A DNA stretch of 64,000 bases from Pseudomonas marginalis (GCF_001645105.1 NZ_LKEG01000044.1:270811-334810); one strand, 5' to 3'; shown: positions 35,151-44,738, counted from the first letter of the stretch. The notes: generated by a model from the sequence alone, not told the origin. Numbers and translations are program-made.

Positions 35151-35792
35151 ATGACCACCACCATCGCCGGCATCCAGATCCCTGACAGCGCCCTGGCCAA
35201 GGCCACCACCGAATACATCCGCGACGTCGAATCCGACCTGCTTTACCACCATTCCCGCCGGGTATTCCTGTTCGGCGCGTTGAGTGGCGAACGCAAGCAA
35301 CTCGCCTACAACCCGGAGCTGCTCTACGTCGGCGCGATGTTCCATGACCTCGGCCTGGTGGAAGGCCATCGCAGTAACGACGAACGCTTCGAAGTGGACG
35401 GCGCCAACGCCGCCGCTTCCTTCCTCAAGCCTTACGGGCTGAGCGATGACGACATCGAACAGGTGTGGTTGTCCATCGCCCTGCACACCACGCCGGGGGT
35501 GCCGCAGCATTTGCGTCCAACCGTTGCACTGGTGACTGCGGGTGTCGAAATGGACGTGCTGGGCATGGACTACGCCGCGTTCAGCAACGTGCAGCGCGAC
35601 GCCGTGGTGCATGCGCATCCACGCGGTGAAGGGTTCAAGGAGTGCATCATCTGCGCGTTCGCCGACGGCTTGCGCCATCGCCCACACACCACGTTTGGCA
35701 ACGTGAAGACGGATGTGCTGGTGGATCAGGAGCCGGGGTTCCGGCCGATGAATTTTGTCGAAGTCATCCGCAAATCCCCCTGGACTGCTTAA
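35151..35792 (+). CDS. HD-domain hydrolase, cyanamide-hydratase-like
   Basis: A 213-residue HD-superfamily protein. Metal ligands: first His in HHSRRVFLFGAL (about 33-36), the HD pair in YVGAMFHDLGLVEGH and later IALHTTPGV. The HSxRVxxFG...YVGAMFHDLGL pattern resembles the cyanamide hydratase (Ddi2/3) branch rather than nucleotide phosphohydrolases. AGGAGA precedes the ATG. A GlxA-type regulator reads away from it. The substrate is unproven. Confidence 0.78.
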   Translation: MTTTIAGIQIPDSALAKATTEYIRDVESDLLYHHSRRVFLFGALSGERKQLAYNPELLYVGAMFHDLGLVEGHRSNDERFEVDGANAAASFLKPYGLSDDDIEQVWLSIALHTTPGVPQHLRPTVALVTAGVEMDVLGMDYAAFSNVQRDAVVHAHPRGEGFKECIICAFADGLRHRPHTTFGNVKTDVLVDQEPGFRPMNFVEVIRKSPWTA

Positions 35793-35814
35793 CCAACAAG
35801 CCAAACCCGATCCA

Positions 35815-35982
35815 TGTAGTGAGCGGGCTTGCCCCGCGCTGGGCTGCGGAGCGGCCCCTTTTGCAGGCACCACATTCCTTCAGAAAGAACGCGGTGCCTG
35901 GTTTTGGGGCTGCTCCGCAGCCCAGCGCGGGGCAAGCCCGCTCACCACAACAGGCCTGCTCACCACAGCAAGCCCCTCCCAC
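35815..35982. repeat. Long REPIN cluster after the HD hydrolase gene
   Basis: GTAGTGAGCGGGCTTGCCCC...GGGCTGCGGAGCGGCCCC and its mirror ending GGGGCAAGCCCGCTCACCAC form a complete second-type REPIN. An extra partial unit (GCTCACCACAGCAAGCCCC) follows. It fills the gap to the convergent spuH gene. Confidence 0.85.
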
Positions 35983-36003
35983 ATTGGGTCCCCGTTCCGG
36001 GTT

Positions 36004-36888
36004 TTAAACCGGTGCAGGCGCCCGACGCTTGTCCGGCTGCTGCCAGCCATCTGCCGCTGCTTCTTCGATGGCTTGCTGGATCGCCTTCTTGCGCATCTCT
36101 TCCGCACGGCGGCTGAAGAACCACACCAGGAAGGTCACCAGCGACACCGCCAACAGGATCAGGCTGGCCACGGCGTTGATCTCGGGTTTAACCCCAAGAC
36201 GCACCGCCGAGAACACTTCCATCGGCAAGGTCGTCGACCCCGGCCCCGACACGAAGCTCGCCAGCACCAGGTCATCCAGGGACAGCGCGAACGACATCAT
36301 GCCGCCCGCCGCCAACGACGGCGCGATCATCGGGATGGTGATCAGGAAGAACACCTTCCACGGCCGCGCGCCCAGGTCCATCGCCGCTTCTTCGATCGAC
36401 AGGTCCAGCTCACGCAGGCGCGCCGACACCACCACGGCCACATACGCCGCGCAGAACGTGGTGTGGGCGATCCAGATGGTGACGATGCCACGTTCCTGGG
36501 GCCAGCCAATCATCTGCGCCATGGCCACGAACAGCAGCAACAGCGACAGGCCGGTGATCACTTCCGGCATCACCAACGGTGCGGTCACCAGGCCGCCGAA
36601 CAGCGTGCGGCCCTTGAACTGGCTGATGCGCGTCAGCACGAACGCCGCCAGCGTACCCAGCGCCACTGCCGCCACTGCCGTGTAGCAGGCGATTTCCAGG
36701 GAGCGGGCCACCGAGCCCATCAACTGGGTGTTGTCCAGCAGGCCCACGTACCACTTGATCGACCAACCGCCCCAAACCGTCACCAGCTTGGATTCGTTGA
36801 ACGAGTAGATCACCAGGATCAGCATCGGCAGGTAGATAAACAACAACCCCGCTACCAGCATGAAACTCGAGAAACTGAAGCGCTTCAT
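36004..36888 (-). CDS. spuH: Polyamine ABC transporter permease SpuH
   Basis: A 294-residue inner-membrane permease of the PotC/PotI type with about six transmembrane segments and the EAA loop EEAAMDLGARPWKVFFLITIP. It pairs with SpuG to form the channel for putrescine and spermidine. Its ATG overlaps the spuG stop as ATGA. Last gene of spuBCDEFGH. Confidence 0.93.
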   Translation of the reverse strand: MKRFSFSSFMLVAGLLFIYLPMLILVIYSFNESKLVTVWGGWSIKWYVGLLDNTQLMGSVARSLEIACYTAVAAVALGTLAAFVLTRISQFKGRTLFGGLVTAPLVMPEVITGLSLLLLFVAMAQMIGWPQERGIVTIWIAHTTFCAAYVAVVVSARLRELDLSIEEAAMDLGARPWKVFFLITIPMIAPSLAAGGMMSFALSLDDLVLASFVSGPGSTTLPMEVFSAVRLGVKPEINAVASLILLAVSLVTFLVWFFSRRAEEMRKKAIQQAIEEAAADGWQQPDKRRAPAPV

Positions 36889-37805
36889 ATCTTGCCCTCC
36901 AACTCTTTGGCTTGGCTGCGGTTGAACAGGATGATCGGCACGATCAGGATCGCCAGCATCACCACCGCCAGGGCAGACGCCACCGGCCAGTCACGGTTGT
37001 TGAAGAATTCTTGCCACAACACTTTACCGATCATCAGGGTTTCCGGGCCGCCCAGCAGTTCCGGAATCACGAACTCGCCCACCACCGGGATAAACACCAG
37101 CATGCAGCCGGCGATGATGCCGTTCTTGGACAGCGGCACGGTGATTTTCCAGAAGCTGTTGAAGGTGCTCGAGCCCAGGTCGGATGCGGCTTCCAGCAGG
37201 CTCTGGTCATGCTTCACCAGGTTGGCGTACAGCGGCAGGATCATGAACGGCAGGTACGAATAGACCACGCCGATATATACCGCGATGTTGGTGTTGAGGA
37301 TCTGCAGCGGCTCGTTGATCAACCCCATGGACATCAGGAAGCCATTGAGCAAGCCGTTGTTGCTGAGGATGCCCATCCACGCATACACGCGGATCAGGAT
37401 CGCGGTCCAGGTCGGCATCATGATCAGCAGCACCAGCACGGTCTGCATCTCTTTGCGCGCAGTGGCAATGGCGTAGGCCATCGGGTAGCCGATCAGCAGG
37501 CACAGCAGCGTGCTGAAGAACGCCATTTTCAGCGAGCCCAGGTACGCGGCGATGTACAACTCGTCGCCCGCCAGCAGGCTGTAGTTCGCCAGGTTCAGCA
37601 CCACCTGCAGCTTCTGCTCAACGTAGGTGTAGATCTCGGTGTAGGGCGGGATCGCAACGTCGGCTTCGGCGAAGCTGATTTTGAGGACGATGAAAAACGG
37701 CAACGCGAAGAACAGGAACAGCCACAGGAACGGAATCCCGATGACGACCTGCTTCCCGGTGGGGATTATGCGGTTCAAGCGGCGCTTGAGCTTCTTGGTG
37801 TTCAT
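36885..37805 (-). CDS. spuG: Polyamine ABC transporter permease SpuG
   Basis: A 306-residue PotB/PotH-type permease with a cytosolic N-terminus (MNTKKLKRRLNR), about six transmembrane segments and the EAA loop LLEAASDLGSSTFNSFWKIT. Start at 37805 overlaps the spuF stop as ATGA; an upstream extension of the frame is inside spuF. Partner of SpuH. Confidence 0.93.
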   Translation of the reverse strand: MNTKKLKRRLNRIIPTGKQVVIGIPFLWLFLFFALPFFIVLKISFAEADVAIPPYTEIYTYVEQKLQVVLNLANYSLLAGDELYIAAYLGSLKMAFFSTLLCLLIGYPMAYAIATARKEMQTVLVLLIMMPTWTAILIRVYAWMGILSNNGLLNGFLMSMGLINEPLQILNTNIAVYIGVVYSYLPFMILPLYANLVKHDQSLLEAASDLGSSTFNSFWKITVPLSKNGIIAGCMLVFIPVVGEFVIPELLGGPETLMIGKVLWQEFFNNRDWPVASALAVVMLAILIVPIILFNRSQAKELEGKI

Positions 37806-38944
37806 GAGCGAAGTACCACGCCGCTGTCGTCTTCCCACCACACGTAGACCTGGTCACCCCAGGTCGGCCGCTGGCCACGGCGCTCGGCGTTGGCCACAAA
37901 GGACTGCACCAGCTTGCCACTCGGCAGCTCCACGTAGAACACCGAGTGGCCGCCCAGGTAGGCGATGTCGTGCACCTTGCCGCTCGACCAGTTGTGCTCG
38001 CAGGTCGGCATTTCGGTGGTAACCAGCAGCTTTTCCGGGCGGATGGCGTAGGTCACCGACTTGTCTTCCACCGAGGTGGCGATGCCGTAACCCACGTAGA
38101 TATCGCGGTCCAGGTCCGGGCACTTGAGCACCGCGTGGCCTTCGGCGTCGTCCACCACTTGGGTGTCAAAGATGTTGACGTTGCCGATGAACTCGCACAC
38201 CAGGCGGCTGGTGGGCGTTTCGTAGATGTCGATCGGGCTGCCGATCTGGGCGATCCAGCCCAGGTGCATGATAGCGATGCGCTCGGCCATGGTCATGGCC
38301 TCTTCCTGGTCGTGGGTCACCATCACACAGGTCACACCCACGCGCTCGATGATTTCCACCAACTCCAGCTGCATCTGCGAGCGCAGTTTCTTGTCGAGGG
38401 CGCCCATCGGCTCATCGAGCAGCAGCAGTTTCGGGCGCTTGGCCAGGGAGCGCGCCAACGCCACACGCTGACGCTGGCCGCCGGACAACTGGTGCGGCTT
38501 GCGCTTGGCGTACTGGCTCATCTGCACCAGCTTGAGCATCTCCGCCACACGGGCGTCGACCTCGGCCTTGGGAATCTTGTCCTGCTGCAGGCCGAACGCG
38601 ATGTTCTGCGCCACGGTCATGTGCGGGAACAGCGCATAGGACTGGAACATCATGTTGATCGGCCGCTCATAGGGCGGCATGTCGGTGATGTCCGCACCGT
38701 CGAGGTAGATGCGCCCCTCAGTCGGGCGCTCGAAACCTGCGAGCATGCGCAGCAAGGTGGACTTGCCCGAACCCGAACCGCCGAGCAAGGCGAATATCTC
38801 ACCTTTCTTGATTTCCAGGGACACATCGTCCACGGCAATCGTCTCGTCGAACTTCTTCGTGACCCGGTCGATTTTGACCAACACCTTCTTCGGTGTCTGG
38901 TCGCCCTCAAGGGCTTTCTTATAGGCGCCGGAGGCAACTGCCAT
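37802..38944 (-). CDS. spuF: Polyamine ABC transporter ATP-binding protein SpuF
   Basis: A 380-residue PotA/PotG-type ATPase: Walker A GGSGSGKST, LSGGQRQR signature, Walker B LLLLDEP, switch MVTHDQEEA, and a C-terminal TOBE_2 domain from about residue 290. It powers polyamine uptake with SpuG and SpuH. It follows spuE after a 66-base gap holding an attenuator-like hairpin, so the three translocator genes may be expressed below the binding proteins. Confidence 0.93.
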   Translation of the reverse strand: MAVASGAYKKALEGDQTPKKVLVKIDRVTKKFDETIAVDDVSLEIKKGEIFALLGGSGSGKSTLLRMLAGFERPTEGRIYLDGADITDMPPYERPINMMFQSYALFPHMTVAQNIAFGLQQDKIPKAEVDARVAEMLKLVQMSQYAKRKPHQLSGGQRQRVALARSLAKRPKLLLLDEPMGALDKKLRSQMQLELVEIIERVGVTCVMVTHDQEEAMTMAERIAIMHLGWIAQIGSPIDIYETPTSRLVCEFIGNVNIFDTQVVDDAEGHAVLKCPDLDRDIYVGYGIATSVEDKSVTYAIRPEKLLVTTEMPTCEHNWSSGKVHDIAYLGGHSVFYVELPSGKLVQSFVANAERRGQRPTWGDQVYVWWEDDSGVVLRS

Positions 38945-38956
38945 TTACGAAACTCC

Positions 38957-38993
38957 CAAAAAAAACAGTGCAGTTCGCCCGAGGCGGGCGAAC
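38957..38993 (-). terminator. Attenuator-like hairpin between spuE and spuF
   Basis: A perfect nine-base inverted repeat, GTTCGCCCG-AGG-CGGGCGAAC (38973-38993), is followed on the minus strand after seven bases by eight consecutive T (38957-38964). It lies inside the spu operon between a binding-protein gene and the translocator genes, so is likely a partial terminator or 3'-end stabiliser. Confidence 0.65.
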
Positions 38994-39010
38994 CCAGGAT
39001 AGTTTGAGCC

Positions 39011-40105
39011 TTACTTGCCCGTCTTGACCTTGGTCCAGCTACGGGTCATCAAACGTTGCACTTTCGGGGGTAGCTCGAAGTTGACGAATGTCCGGTCGAG
39101 TACCGCCTGCGGTGGGTAAACCGCTTCGTCGGTGCGTATCGATTGCTCCATCAGTTTGTCCGACCCAGGGTTAGGGTTGGCGTAACCGACGTAATCACTG
39201 ACCTGGGCGATCACCTCAGGTTGCAGCAAATAGTTGATGAAGGCGTGGGCCTCTTTGACGTTGGTCGCATCCTTGGGGATGGCCAGCACGTCGAACCACA
39301 GGTTGCCGCCTTCTTTCGGAATGGCGTAGGCGATGTTCACGCCTTTGCCCGCCTCGGCCGCGCGGGCCTTGGCCTGGAACACATCGCCGGAGAAACCGGC
39401 CGCCACGCAGATGTTGCCGTTGGCCAGGTCGGAGATGTATTTGGACGAATGGAAGTAGGTCACGTAAGGACGCACTTTCAGCAGCTTGGCTTCAGCCTTC
39501 TTGTAGTCATCAGGGTTGGTGCTGTTGGGATCAAGGCCCATGTAGTTGAGCACTGCCGGCAGCATTTCATCCGCCGAGTCCATGAACGACACGCCGCACG
39601 TCGCCAGCTTCTTCATGTTTTCCGGCTCGAACAGCACGGCCCAGGAGTCGATATGGTCGACGCCCAGCACTTCTTTCACCTTGTCGACGTTGTAGCCGAT
39701 GCCATTGGTGCCCCACAGGTACGGCACGGCGTACTGGTTGCCAGGGTCGTTCTTTTCCAGGCGCTTGAGCAACGCCGGATCGAGGTTGGCGTAATGTGTC
39801 AGCAGCGACTTGTCGAGCTTCTGGAACGCCCCGGCCTTGATCTGCTTGCCGAGGAAGTGGTTGGACGGCACCACCACGTCGTAGCCGGTACGCCCGGCCA
39901 GCAGCTTGCCTTCCAGGGTTTCGTTGGAGTCAAACACGTCATACACGGGCTTGATGCCGCTGGCTTTTTCGAAGTTGGCCAGGGTGTCGGTGCCGATGTA
40001 GTCCGACCAGTTATAAATATGCACAGTCGGTGCGGCCTGCACGCTGACAGCCAGCGTGATACCTGCACCCACCAGCAAGGCTTTGCGAAATAAAGAAATT
40101 GGCAC
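39011..40105 (-). CDS. spuE: Polyamine-binding periplasmic protein SpuE
   Basis: A 364-residue PotF-like binding protein with signal peptide ending SVQA-APTVHIYNWSDYIG. YNWSDYIG and FDSNETLEGKLLAGRTGYD are the polyamine-site signatures. By position (second after spuC, before the ATPase) it corresponds to SpuE, the spermidine-preferring protein of P. aeruginosa. Ligand preference versus SpuD is by synteny. It is paralogous to SpuD throughout its length. Confidence 0.88.
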   Translation of the reverse strand: MPISLFRKALLVGAGITLAVSVQAAPTVHIYNWSDYIGTDTLANFEKASGIKPVYDVFDSNETLEGKLLAGRTGYDVVVPSNHFLGKQIKAGAFQKLDKSLLTHYANLDPALLKRLEKNDPGNQYAVPYLWGTNGIGYNVDKVKEVLGVDHIDSWAVLFEPENMKKLATCGVSFMDSADEMLPAVLNYMGLDPNSTNPDDYKKAEAKLLKVRPYVTYFHSSKYISDLANGNICVAAGFSGDVFQAKARAAEAGKGVNIAYAIPKEGGNLWFDVLAIPKDATNVKEAHAFINYLLQPEVIAQVSDYVGYANPNPGSDKLMEQSIRTDEAVYPPQAVLDRTFVNFELPPKVQRLMTRSWTKVKTGK

Positions 40106-40211
40106 GTGGAGGTCCTCTTAAATAGTTGGGCCTTAAAGTTGTTGCCCGGCAACAAAACCGGCGCGCAACTTACCCTCGATAAACCGATCCGGCAAAACTT
40201 TCTGGCATTTA

Positions 40212-40336
40212 ATGTGTGGGAGGGAGCTTGCTGTGGTGAGGCGGCTTGTCCACCGCCGGGTTCACCGCAGATCGATGGGGCTGCTTCGCAGCCCAGCGCG
40301 GGGCAAGCCCGCTCACCACATTTCCCCCTCCCACAA
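40212..40336. repeat. Composite REP region between spuD and spuE
   Basis: Units of both REP families are fused here: GTGTGGGAGGGAGCTTGCTG at the left, then GGGGCTGCTTCGCAGCCC and GCGCGGGGCAAGCCCGCTCA, ending with CCCCCTCCCACAAG. It lies between the two binding-protein genes inside the spu operon, where its hairpins could protect the upstream spuD message. Confidence 0.8.
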
Positions 40337-40346
40337 GGTTCAGGGC

Positions 40347-41456
40347 TTATTTACCGGACTTGATCTTGGTCCAGCTGCGCGTCATTTCACGCTGGGTTGC
40401 GGCTGGCAGGTCAGCAATGGCATAGAGCTTGGCTTGCACGTCTGCTGGCGGGTAGATGCCCGGGTCGCTGGTGATGTCTTTGTCGACCAGTGCGGTGGCT
40501 TTCGCGTTACCGTTCGGGAAACGTACGCTGTTGGTGATCGAAGCCATTACTTCCGGCTTCAACAGGTAGTTCATGAATTTGTAGGCGGCGTCGACGTTTT
40601 CGGCATCTTTAGGGATGGCGACCATGTCGAAGAAGCTACCGGCGCCTTCTTTCGGAATGTCGTAGGCCACTTTCACTTTGCCACCGGCTTCAGCCGCGCG
40701 GGACTTGGCCTGCTGGATGTCACCCGAATAACCCACGGCGACGCAGATGTTGCCGTTGGCCAGGTCGGAAATGTACTTGGACGAGTGGAAGTAGCCGATC
40801 GAAGGACGGATCTTCAGGAACAGCGCTTCGGCTTGCTTGAGGTCGTCTTTCTTCTGGCTGTCGGTCGGCAGGCCCAGGTAATGCAGCGCGATCGGCAGCA
40901 TTTCGGTTGGCGAGTCGAGGAAGCTCACACCGCAGCTTTTCAGCTTGGCGATGTTCTCAGGCTTGAGCAGCACGTCCCAGGAATCGATCTTGTCCACGCC
41001 CAGCGCAGCCTTGACCTTCTCCGGGTTGTAGCCGATGCCGATCGAGCCCCACATGTAAGGGAAAGCGTGCTTGTTGTCCGGGTCGCTGACCGACACGGCT
41101 TTCAGCAAGGATGTGTTCAGGTTGTCGTAGTTGGACAGTTTGGTCTTGTCCAGCTCCTGGTAGACGCCCGCCTTGATCTGCTTGGCCAGGAAGTTGTTCG
41201 ACGGTACGACGATGTCGTAACCGGACTTGCCTGCCAGCAACTTGGCTTCCAGGGTCTCGTTGCTGTCGAACACGTCGTACACCACTTTGATGCCGGACTC
41301 TTTTTCAAAGTTGGCGATGGTATCCGGCGCGATGTAGTCGGACCAGTTGTAGACGTGCAGCACTTTATCGTCTGCCTGGGCCGCGCCCGCCATTGCGCCC
41401 ATCAGGGACAAGGCGAGGAGGGTCTTGCCAGCGTTCTTCAAACCTAATGCCTTCAT
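40347..41456 (-). CDS. spuD: Polyamine-binding periplasmic protein SpuD
   Basis: A 369-residue PotF-like binding protein with signal peptide LALSLMGAMAGAAQA and HVYNWSDYIAPDT, FDSNETLEAKLLAGKSGYD. By gene order it is the putrescine-preferring SpuD. Start MKALGLKNAG at 41456; the open frame extends 126 bases further upstream through non-family sequence. It feeds the SpuFGH translocator. Confidence 0.88.
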   Translation of the reverse strand: MKALGLKNAGKTLLALSLMGAMAGAAQADDKVLHVYNWSDYIAPDTIANFEKESGIKVVYDVFDSNETLEAKLLAGKSGYDIVVPSNNFLAKQIKAGVYQELDKTKLSNYDNLNTSLLKAVSVSDPDNKHAFPYMWGSIGIGYNPEKVKAALGVDKIDSWDVLLKPENIAKLKSCGVSFLDSPTEMLPIALHYLGLPTDSQKKDDLKQAEALFLKIRPSIGYFHSSKYISDLANGNICVAVGYSGDIQQAKSRAAEAGGKVKVAYDIPKEGAGSFFDMVAIPKDAENVDAAYKFMNYLLKPEVMASITNSVRFPNGNAKATALVDKDITSDPGIYPPADVQAKLYAIADLPAATQREMTRSWTKIKSGK

Positions 41457-41636
41457 TTGGTGATGCTCCAATTTTTCTTTTTTGGGCCACGTTCTTACAA
41501 GGTTTTGCGGCCCGTCTAAAGGGCAACAAAACAGGGCGACAGTCTGGCAAGTTCTGAGGCCGGCTTTCAACCAAAGCCTCATCTATAACTGCTCGGCACA
41601 CAGCGCCCGAAAGCCGCTGCGCACTGAGCCTAGCAC

Positions 41637-43001
41637 TTAGCCCTGCAATGCCGCCAAAGTCAGGTCCAGGCAATGCCGAGCCTTGGTCACCAGCTCGTCA
41701 ATTTCGGCCTGGCTGATCACCAGCGGCGGCGAAATGATCATGGTGTCGCCCACGGCGCGCATGATCAGGCCATTCTCGAAGCAGAAGGTTCGGCAGATCA
41801 TGCCTGCGCCCTTGCCTTCGTAACGCTTGCGCGTTGCCTTGTCCTGCACCAGCTCAATCGCACCGAGCATGCCCACACCGCGCACTTCACCCACCAACGG
41901 GTGATCCGCCAGCTCCCGTAGACGTTTCTGCAAATACGGTGCCGTTTCGTCGTGAACGCGGTTAACGATTTTTTCATCGCGCATGATGCGGATGTTTTCC
42001 AGGGCCACTGCCGCCGCCACCGGGTGGCCGGAGTAGGTGAAGCCGTGGTTGAAATCGCCACCTTCGTTGAGCACGGCCACCACGTCGTCGCGCACGATCA
42101 GGCCGCCCATGGGGATGTAACCCGAGGTCAGGCCCTTGGCGATGGTCATCATGTGGGGCTTGAGGTCGTAGAAATCGCTACCGAACCACTCACCGGTCCG
42201 GCCGAAACCGCAGATCACCTCATCGGCGACAAACAGGATGTCGTACTTGGCGAGGATTTCCTTGATGCGCGGCCAGTAGGTGGCGGGCGGCACGATCACG
42301 CCACCGGCACCCTGGATCGGCTCGGCAATAAAGGCACCAACGTTGTCCACGCCCAGTTCCAGGATCTTCTCTTCCAACTGGTTGGCAGCCCACACGCCGA
42401 ATTCTTCGGGGCTCATGTCGCCGCCTTCGCCAAACCAGTACGGCTGCGCGATGTGGGTAATGCCCGGGATCGGCAAGTCGCCCTGCTCATGCATATAGGT
42501 CATGCCGCCCAGGCTGGCGCCGGCCACGGTGGAGCCGTGGTAGCCATTCTTGCGGCTGATGATGGTTTTCTTGTTCGGCTGGCCCTTGATCGCCCAATAG
42601 TGGCGGACCATGCGCAACATGGTGTCGTTGCCTTCGGAGCCGGAACCGGTGAAGAACACGTGGTTCATGCCGGCCGGTGCGATATCGGAAATGGCCTTGG
42701 CCAACTCCAGTACCGGCGGGTGAGCGGTCTGGAAGAACAGGTTGTAGTACGGCAGTTCTTTCATCTGCTTGGCGGCGGCGTCAGCCAGTTCATCGCGACC
42801 GTAACCGATCGCCACGCACCACAGGCCGGCCATGCCGTCGAGGATCTTGTTGCCTTCGCTGTCCCACAGGTAAACGCCGTGGGCTTTGGTGATGATCCGT
42901 GGGCCTTTCTCTTTCAATTGCTTGAAGTCGCTGAACGGCGCCAGGTGGTGATCACTGCTCAAGGCTTGCCATTCACGGGTTTGCGGGTTGTTGCTGGACA
43001 T
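41637..43001 (-). CDS. spuC: Putrescine/polyamine:pyruvate aminotransferase SpuC
   Basis: A 454-residue class III omega-aminotransferase. PLP features: FTGSGSEGNDTMLR (phosphate cup), GYHGSTVAGASLGGM, the acid in FVADEVICGFGRTG and the Schiff-base Lys in TIAKGLTSGYIPMGG. It transaminates putrescine and cadaverine to pyruvate in the route parallel to gamma-glutamylation. Located between spuB and spuD in the spu operon. Confidence 0.92.
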   Translation of the reverse strand: MSSNNPQTREWQALSSDHHLAPFSDFKQLKEKGPRIITKAHGVYLWDSEGNKILDGMAGLWCVAIGYGRDELADAAAKQMKELPYYNLFFQTAHPPVLELAKAISDIAPAGMNHVFFTGSGSEGNDTMLRMVRHYWAIKGQPNKKTIISRKNGYHGSTVAGASLGGMTYMHEQGDLPIPGITHIAQPYWFGEGGDMSPEEFGVWAANQLEEKILELGVDNVGAFIAEPIQGAGGVIVPPATYWPRIKEILAKYDILFVADEVICGFGRTGEWFGSDFYDLKPHMMTIAKGLTSGYIPMGGLIVRDDVVAVLNEGGDFNHGFTYSGHPVAAAVALENIRIMRDEKIVNRVHDETAPYLQKRLRELADHPLVGEVRGVGMLGAIELVQDKATRKRYEGKGAGMICRTFCFENGLIMRAVGDTMIISPPLVISQAEIDELVTKARHCLDLTLAALQG

Positions 43002-43060
43002 ACCGATCTCCTAGACTTTTCAGTAAAGGGCGCGCCGCTTTCAAGGGCGCGCCCGGCGCA

Positions 43061-44419
43061 TCAGACGGCGAAGAGCAGGAATTCCCGCTCCCACGAACTG
43101 ATGACGCGCTTGAAGTTTTCATGCTCGGCCCGCTTGACCGCGACGTAGCCTGTGATGAATTTCTGACCCAGGTATTTCTCGATGGTCTTGCTGTTTTCCA
43201 TGCGTTCCAGGGCGTCTTCGATGGTCAACGGCAGGCGCAGGTTGCGACGCTCGTAACCACGGCCTACCACTGGCGCGCTGGGGTTATGGCCTTCGACCAT
43301 GCCGATGTAGCCACACAGCAGGCTGGCGGCAATCGCCAGGTACGGGTTGGCGTCGGCGCCCGGCAGGCGGTTTTCCACCCGCCGGTTCTGCGGGCCGGCA
43401 TCCGGTACGCGCAGGCCCACGGTGCGGTTTTCTTCGCCCCACTCCACGTTCACCGGCGCCGAGGTATCCGGCAGGAAGCGGCGGAACGAGTTCACGTTAG
43501 GCGCAAACAGCGGCAGCAATTCAGGGATGAATTTCTGCAGGCCGCCAATGTGGTTGAGGAACAGCTCGCTCATGGACCCGTCTTCATTGGAGAAGACGTT
43601 CTTGCCGGTAGCGATGTCGATGATGCTCTGGTGCAGGTGCATCGCGCTGCCAGGCTCGCCGGTCATCGGCTTGGCCATAAAGGTCGCGGCCACATTGTGC
43701 TTGAGCGCGGCTTCACGCATGGTGCGCTTGAACACCAGGATCTGGTCGGCCAGCGACAGGGCATCGCCGTGACGGAAGTTGATTTCCATCTGCGCCGTGC
43801 CGTCTTCGTGGATCAGCGTGTCGAGGTCCAGTTCCTGCAGTTCGCACCAGTCGTAGACGTCTTCGAACAGCGGGTCGAATTCGTTGGCGGCTTCTATAGA
43901 GAAAGATTGGCGACCGGTCTCGGGGCGCCCGGAACGGCCAATCGGCGGTTGCAGCGGGAAGTCCGGGTCTTCGCAGCGTTTGGTCAGGTAGAACTCCATC
44001 TCCGGCGCCACGATGGGCTGCCAGCCTTTGTCGGCATAGAGCTTGAGGACTTTTTTGAGTACGTTGCGCGGCGACAGCTCGATCGGGTTGCCTTGCTTGT
44101 CGTAGGTGTCGTGGATCACCTGGGCGGTCGGCTCGATGGCCCAAGGCACCAGGAACACCGCGTTCTGGTCGGGGCGGCAGATCATGTCGATGTCGGCCGG
44201 GTCGAGCAATTCGTAATAAATGTCGTCTTCGACATAGTCGCCGGTCACGGTCTGCAACAGAACGCTCTCGGGCAGGCGCATGCCTTTTTCGGCGATGAAC
44301 TTGTTGGTCGGCGAGATCTTGCCCCGGGTGATGCCGGTGAGGTCGCCAATCATGCATTCGACTTCTGTGATCTTGTGGTCTTTCAACCAATCGGTGAGCT
44401 GGTCGAGGTTGTTACTCAT
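43061..44419 (-). CDS. spuB: Gamma-glutamylpolyamine synthetase SpuB (glutamine synthetase-like)
   Basis: A 452-residue glutamine-synthetase-fold ligase that attaches glutamate to polyamines using ATP. GS motifs: MIGDLTGITRGK, EMEFYL (metal Glu), TFMAKPMTGEPGSAMHLHQS (ATP region), NRRVENRLPGADANPYL. The family ATG is MSNNLDQLTDW at 44419. First intact gene of the minus-strand spu operon. Paralogous to spuI, which is encoded divergently. Confidence 0.9.
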   Translation of the reverse strand: MSNNLDQLTDWLKDHKITEVECMIGDLTGITRGKISPTNKFIAEKGMRLPESVLLQTVTGDYVEDDIYYELLDPADIDMICRPDQNAVFLVPWAIEPTAQVIHDTYDKQGNPIELSPRNVLKKVLKLYADKGWQPIVAPEMEFYLTKRCEDPDFPLQPPIGRSGRPETGRQSFSIEAANEFDPLFEDVYDWCELQELDLDTLIHEDGTAQMEINFRHGDALSLADQILVFKRTMREAALKHNVAATFMAKPMTGEPGSAMHLHQSIIDIATGKNVFSNEDGSMSELFLNHIGGLQKFIPELLPLFAPNVNSFRRFLPDTSAPVNVEWGEENRTVGLRVPDAGPQNRRVENRLPGADANPYLAIAASLLCGYIGMVEGHNPSAPVVGRGYERRNLRLPLTIEDALERMENSKTIEKYLGQKFITGYVAVKRAEHENFKRVISSWEREFLLFAV

Positions 44420-44498
44420 AAATGCCTCTGGGCTGGGTTTCCTGGCATCCATTAAAGGCCAGGCGTTGGTTGACGCAGCATCCGCGTCGTTTTTTCAT

Positions 44499-44738
44499 TC
44501 AGGGTAGGAGCTTACCTGCCATTTGCTGCAGCGTTGCATTCCTCACGCCAAAGTTGTGTGCAATTTTGAGCAGCACAGCGGAAGCGAGCCGTTCGGTGGC
44601 AAACGAGGAGGCAAAAAAGAGGTCGGACCGGGCGTCAAGAATATTGGCCGGGGCGCGAGCAATCACGCGGGAGGAATGGACGGATGACACAGCCTGGCTG
44701 AAGCAGGCCAAGACGCCGAGTGGCGGCAGGCGAGACAT
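44499..44738 (-). pseudogene. Short frame at the expected spuA position, possible remnant
   Basis: A 79-codon frame directly upstream of spuB. It opens with MSRLPPLGVLACFSQ, which recalls the MxxLPxIGVTxC start of class I gamma-glutamyl-polyamine hydrolases (SpuA/PuuD). NILDARSDLFFASSFAT recalls their DILDxxDGxxFTGSPS segment. The catalytic Cys and His regions are absent. The likeness is short and could be chance, in which case this is a small unknown ORF or non-coding leader. No convincing ribosome site was recognised. Confidence 0.25.
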
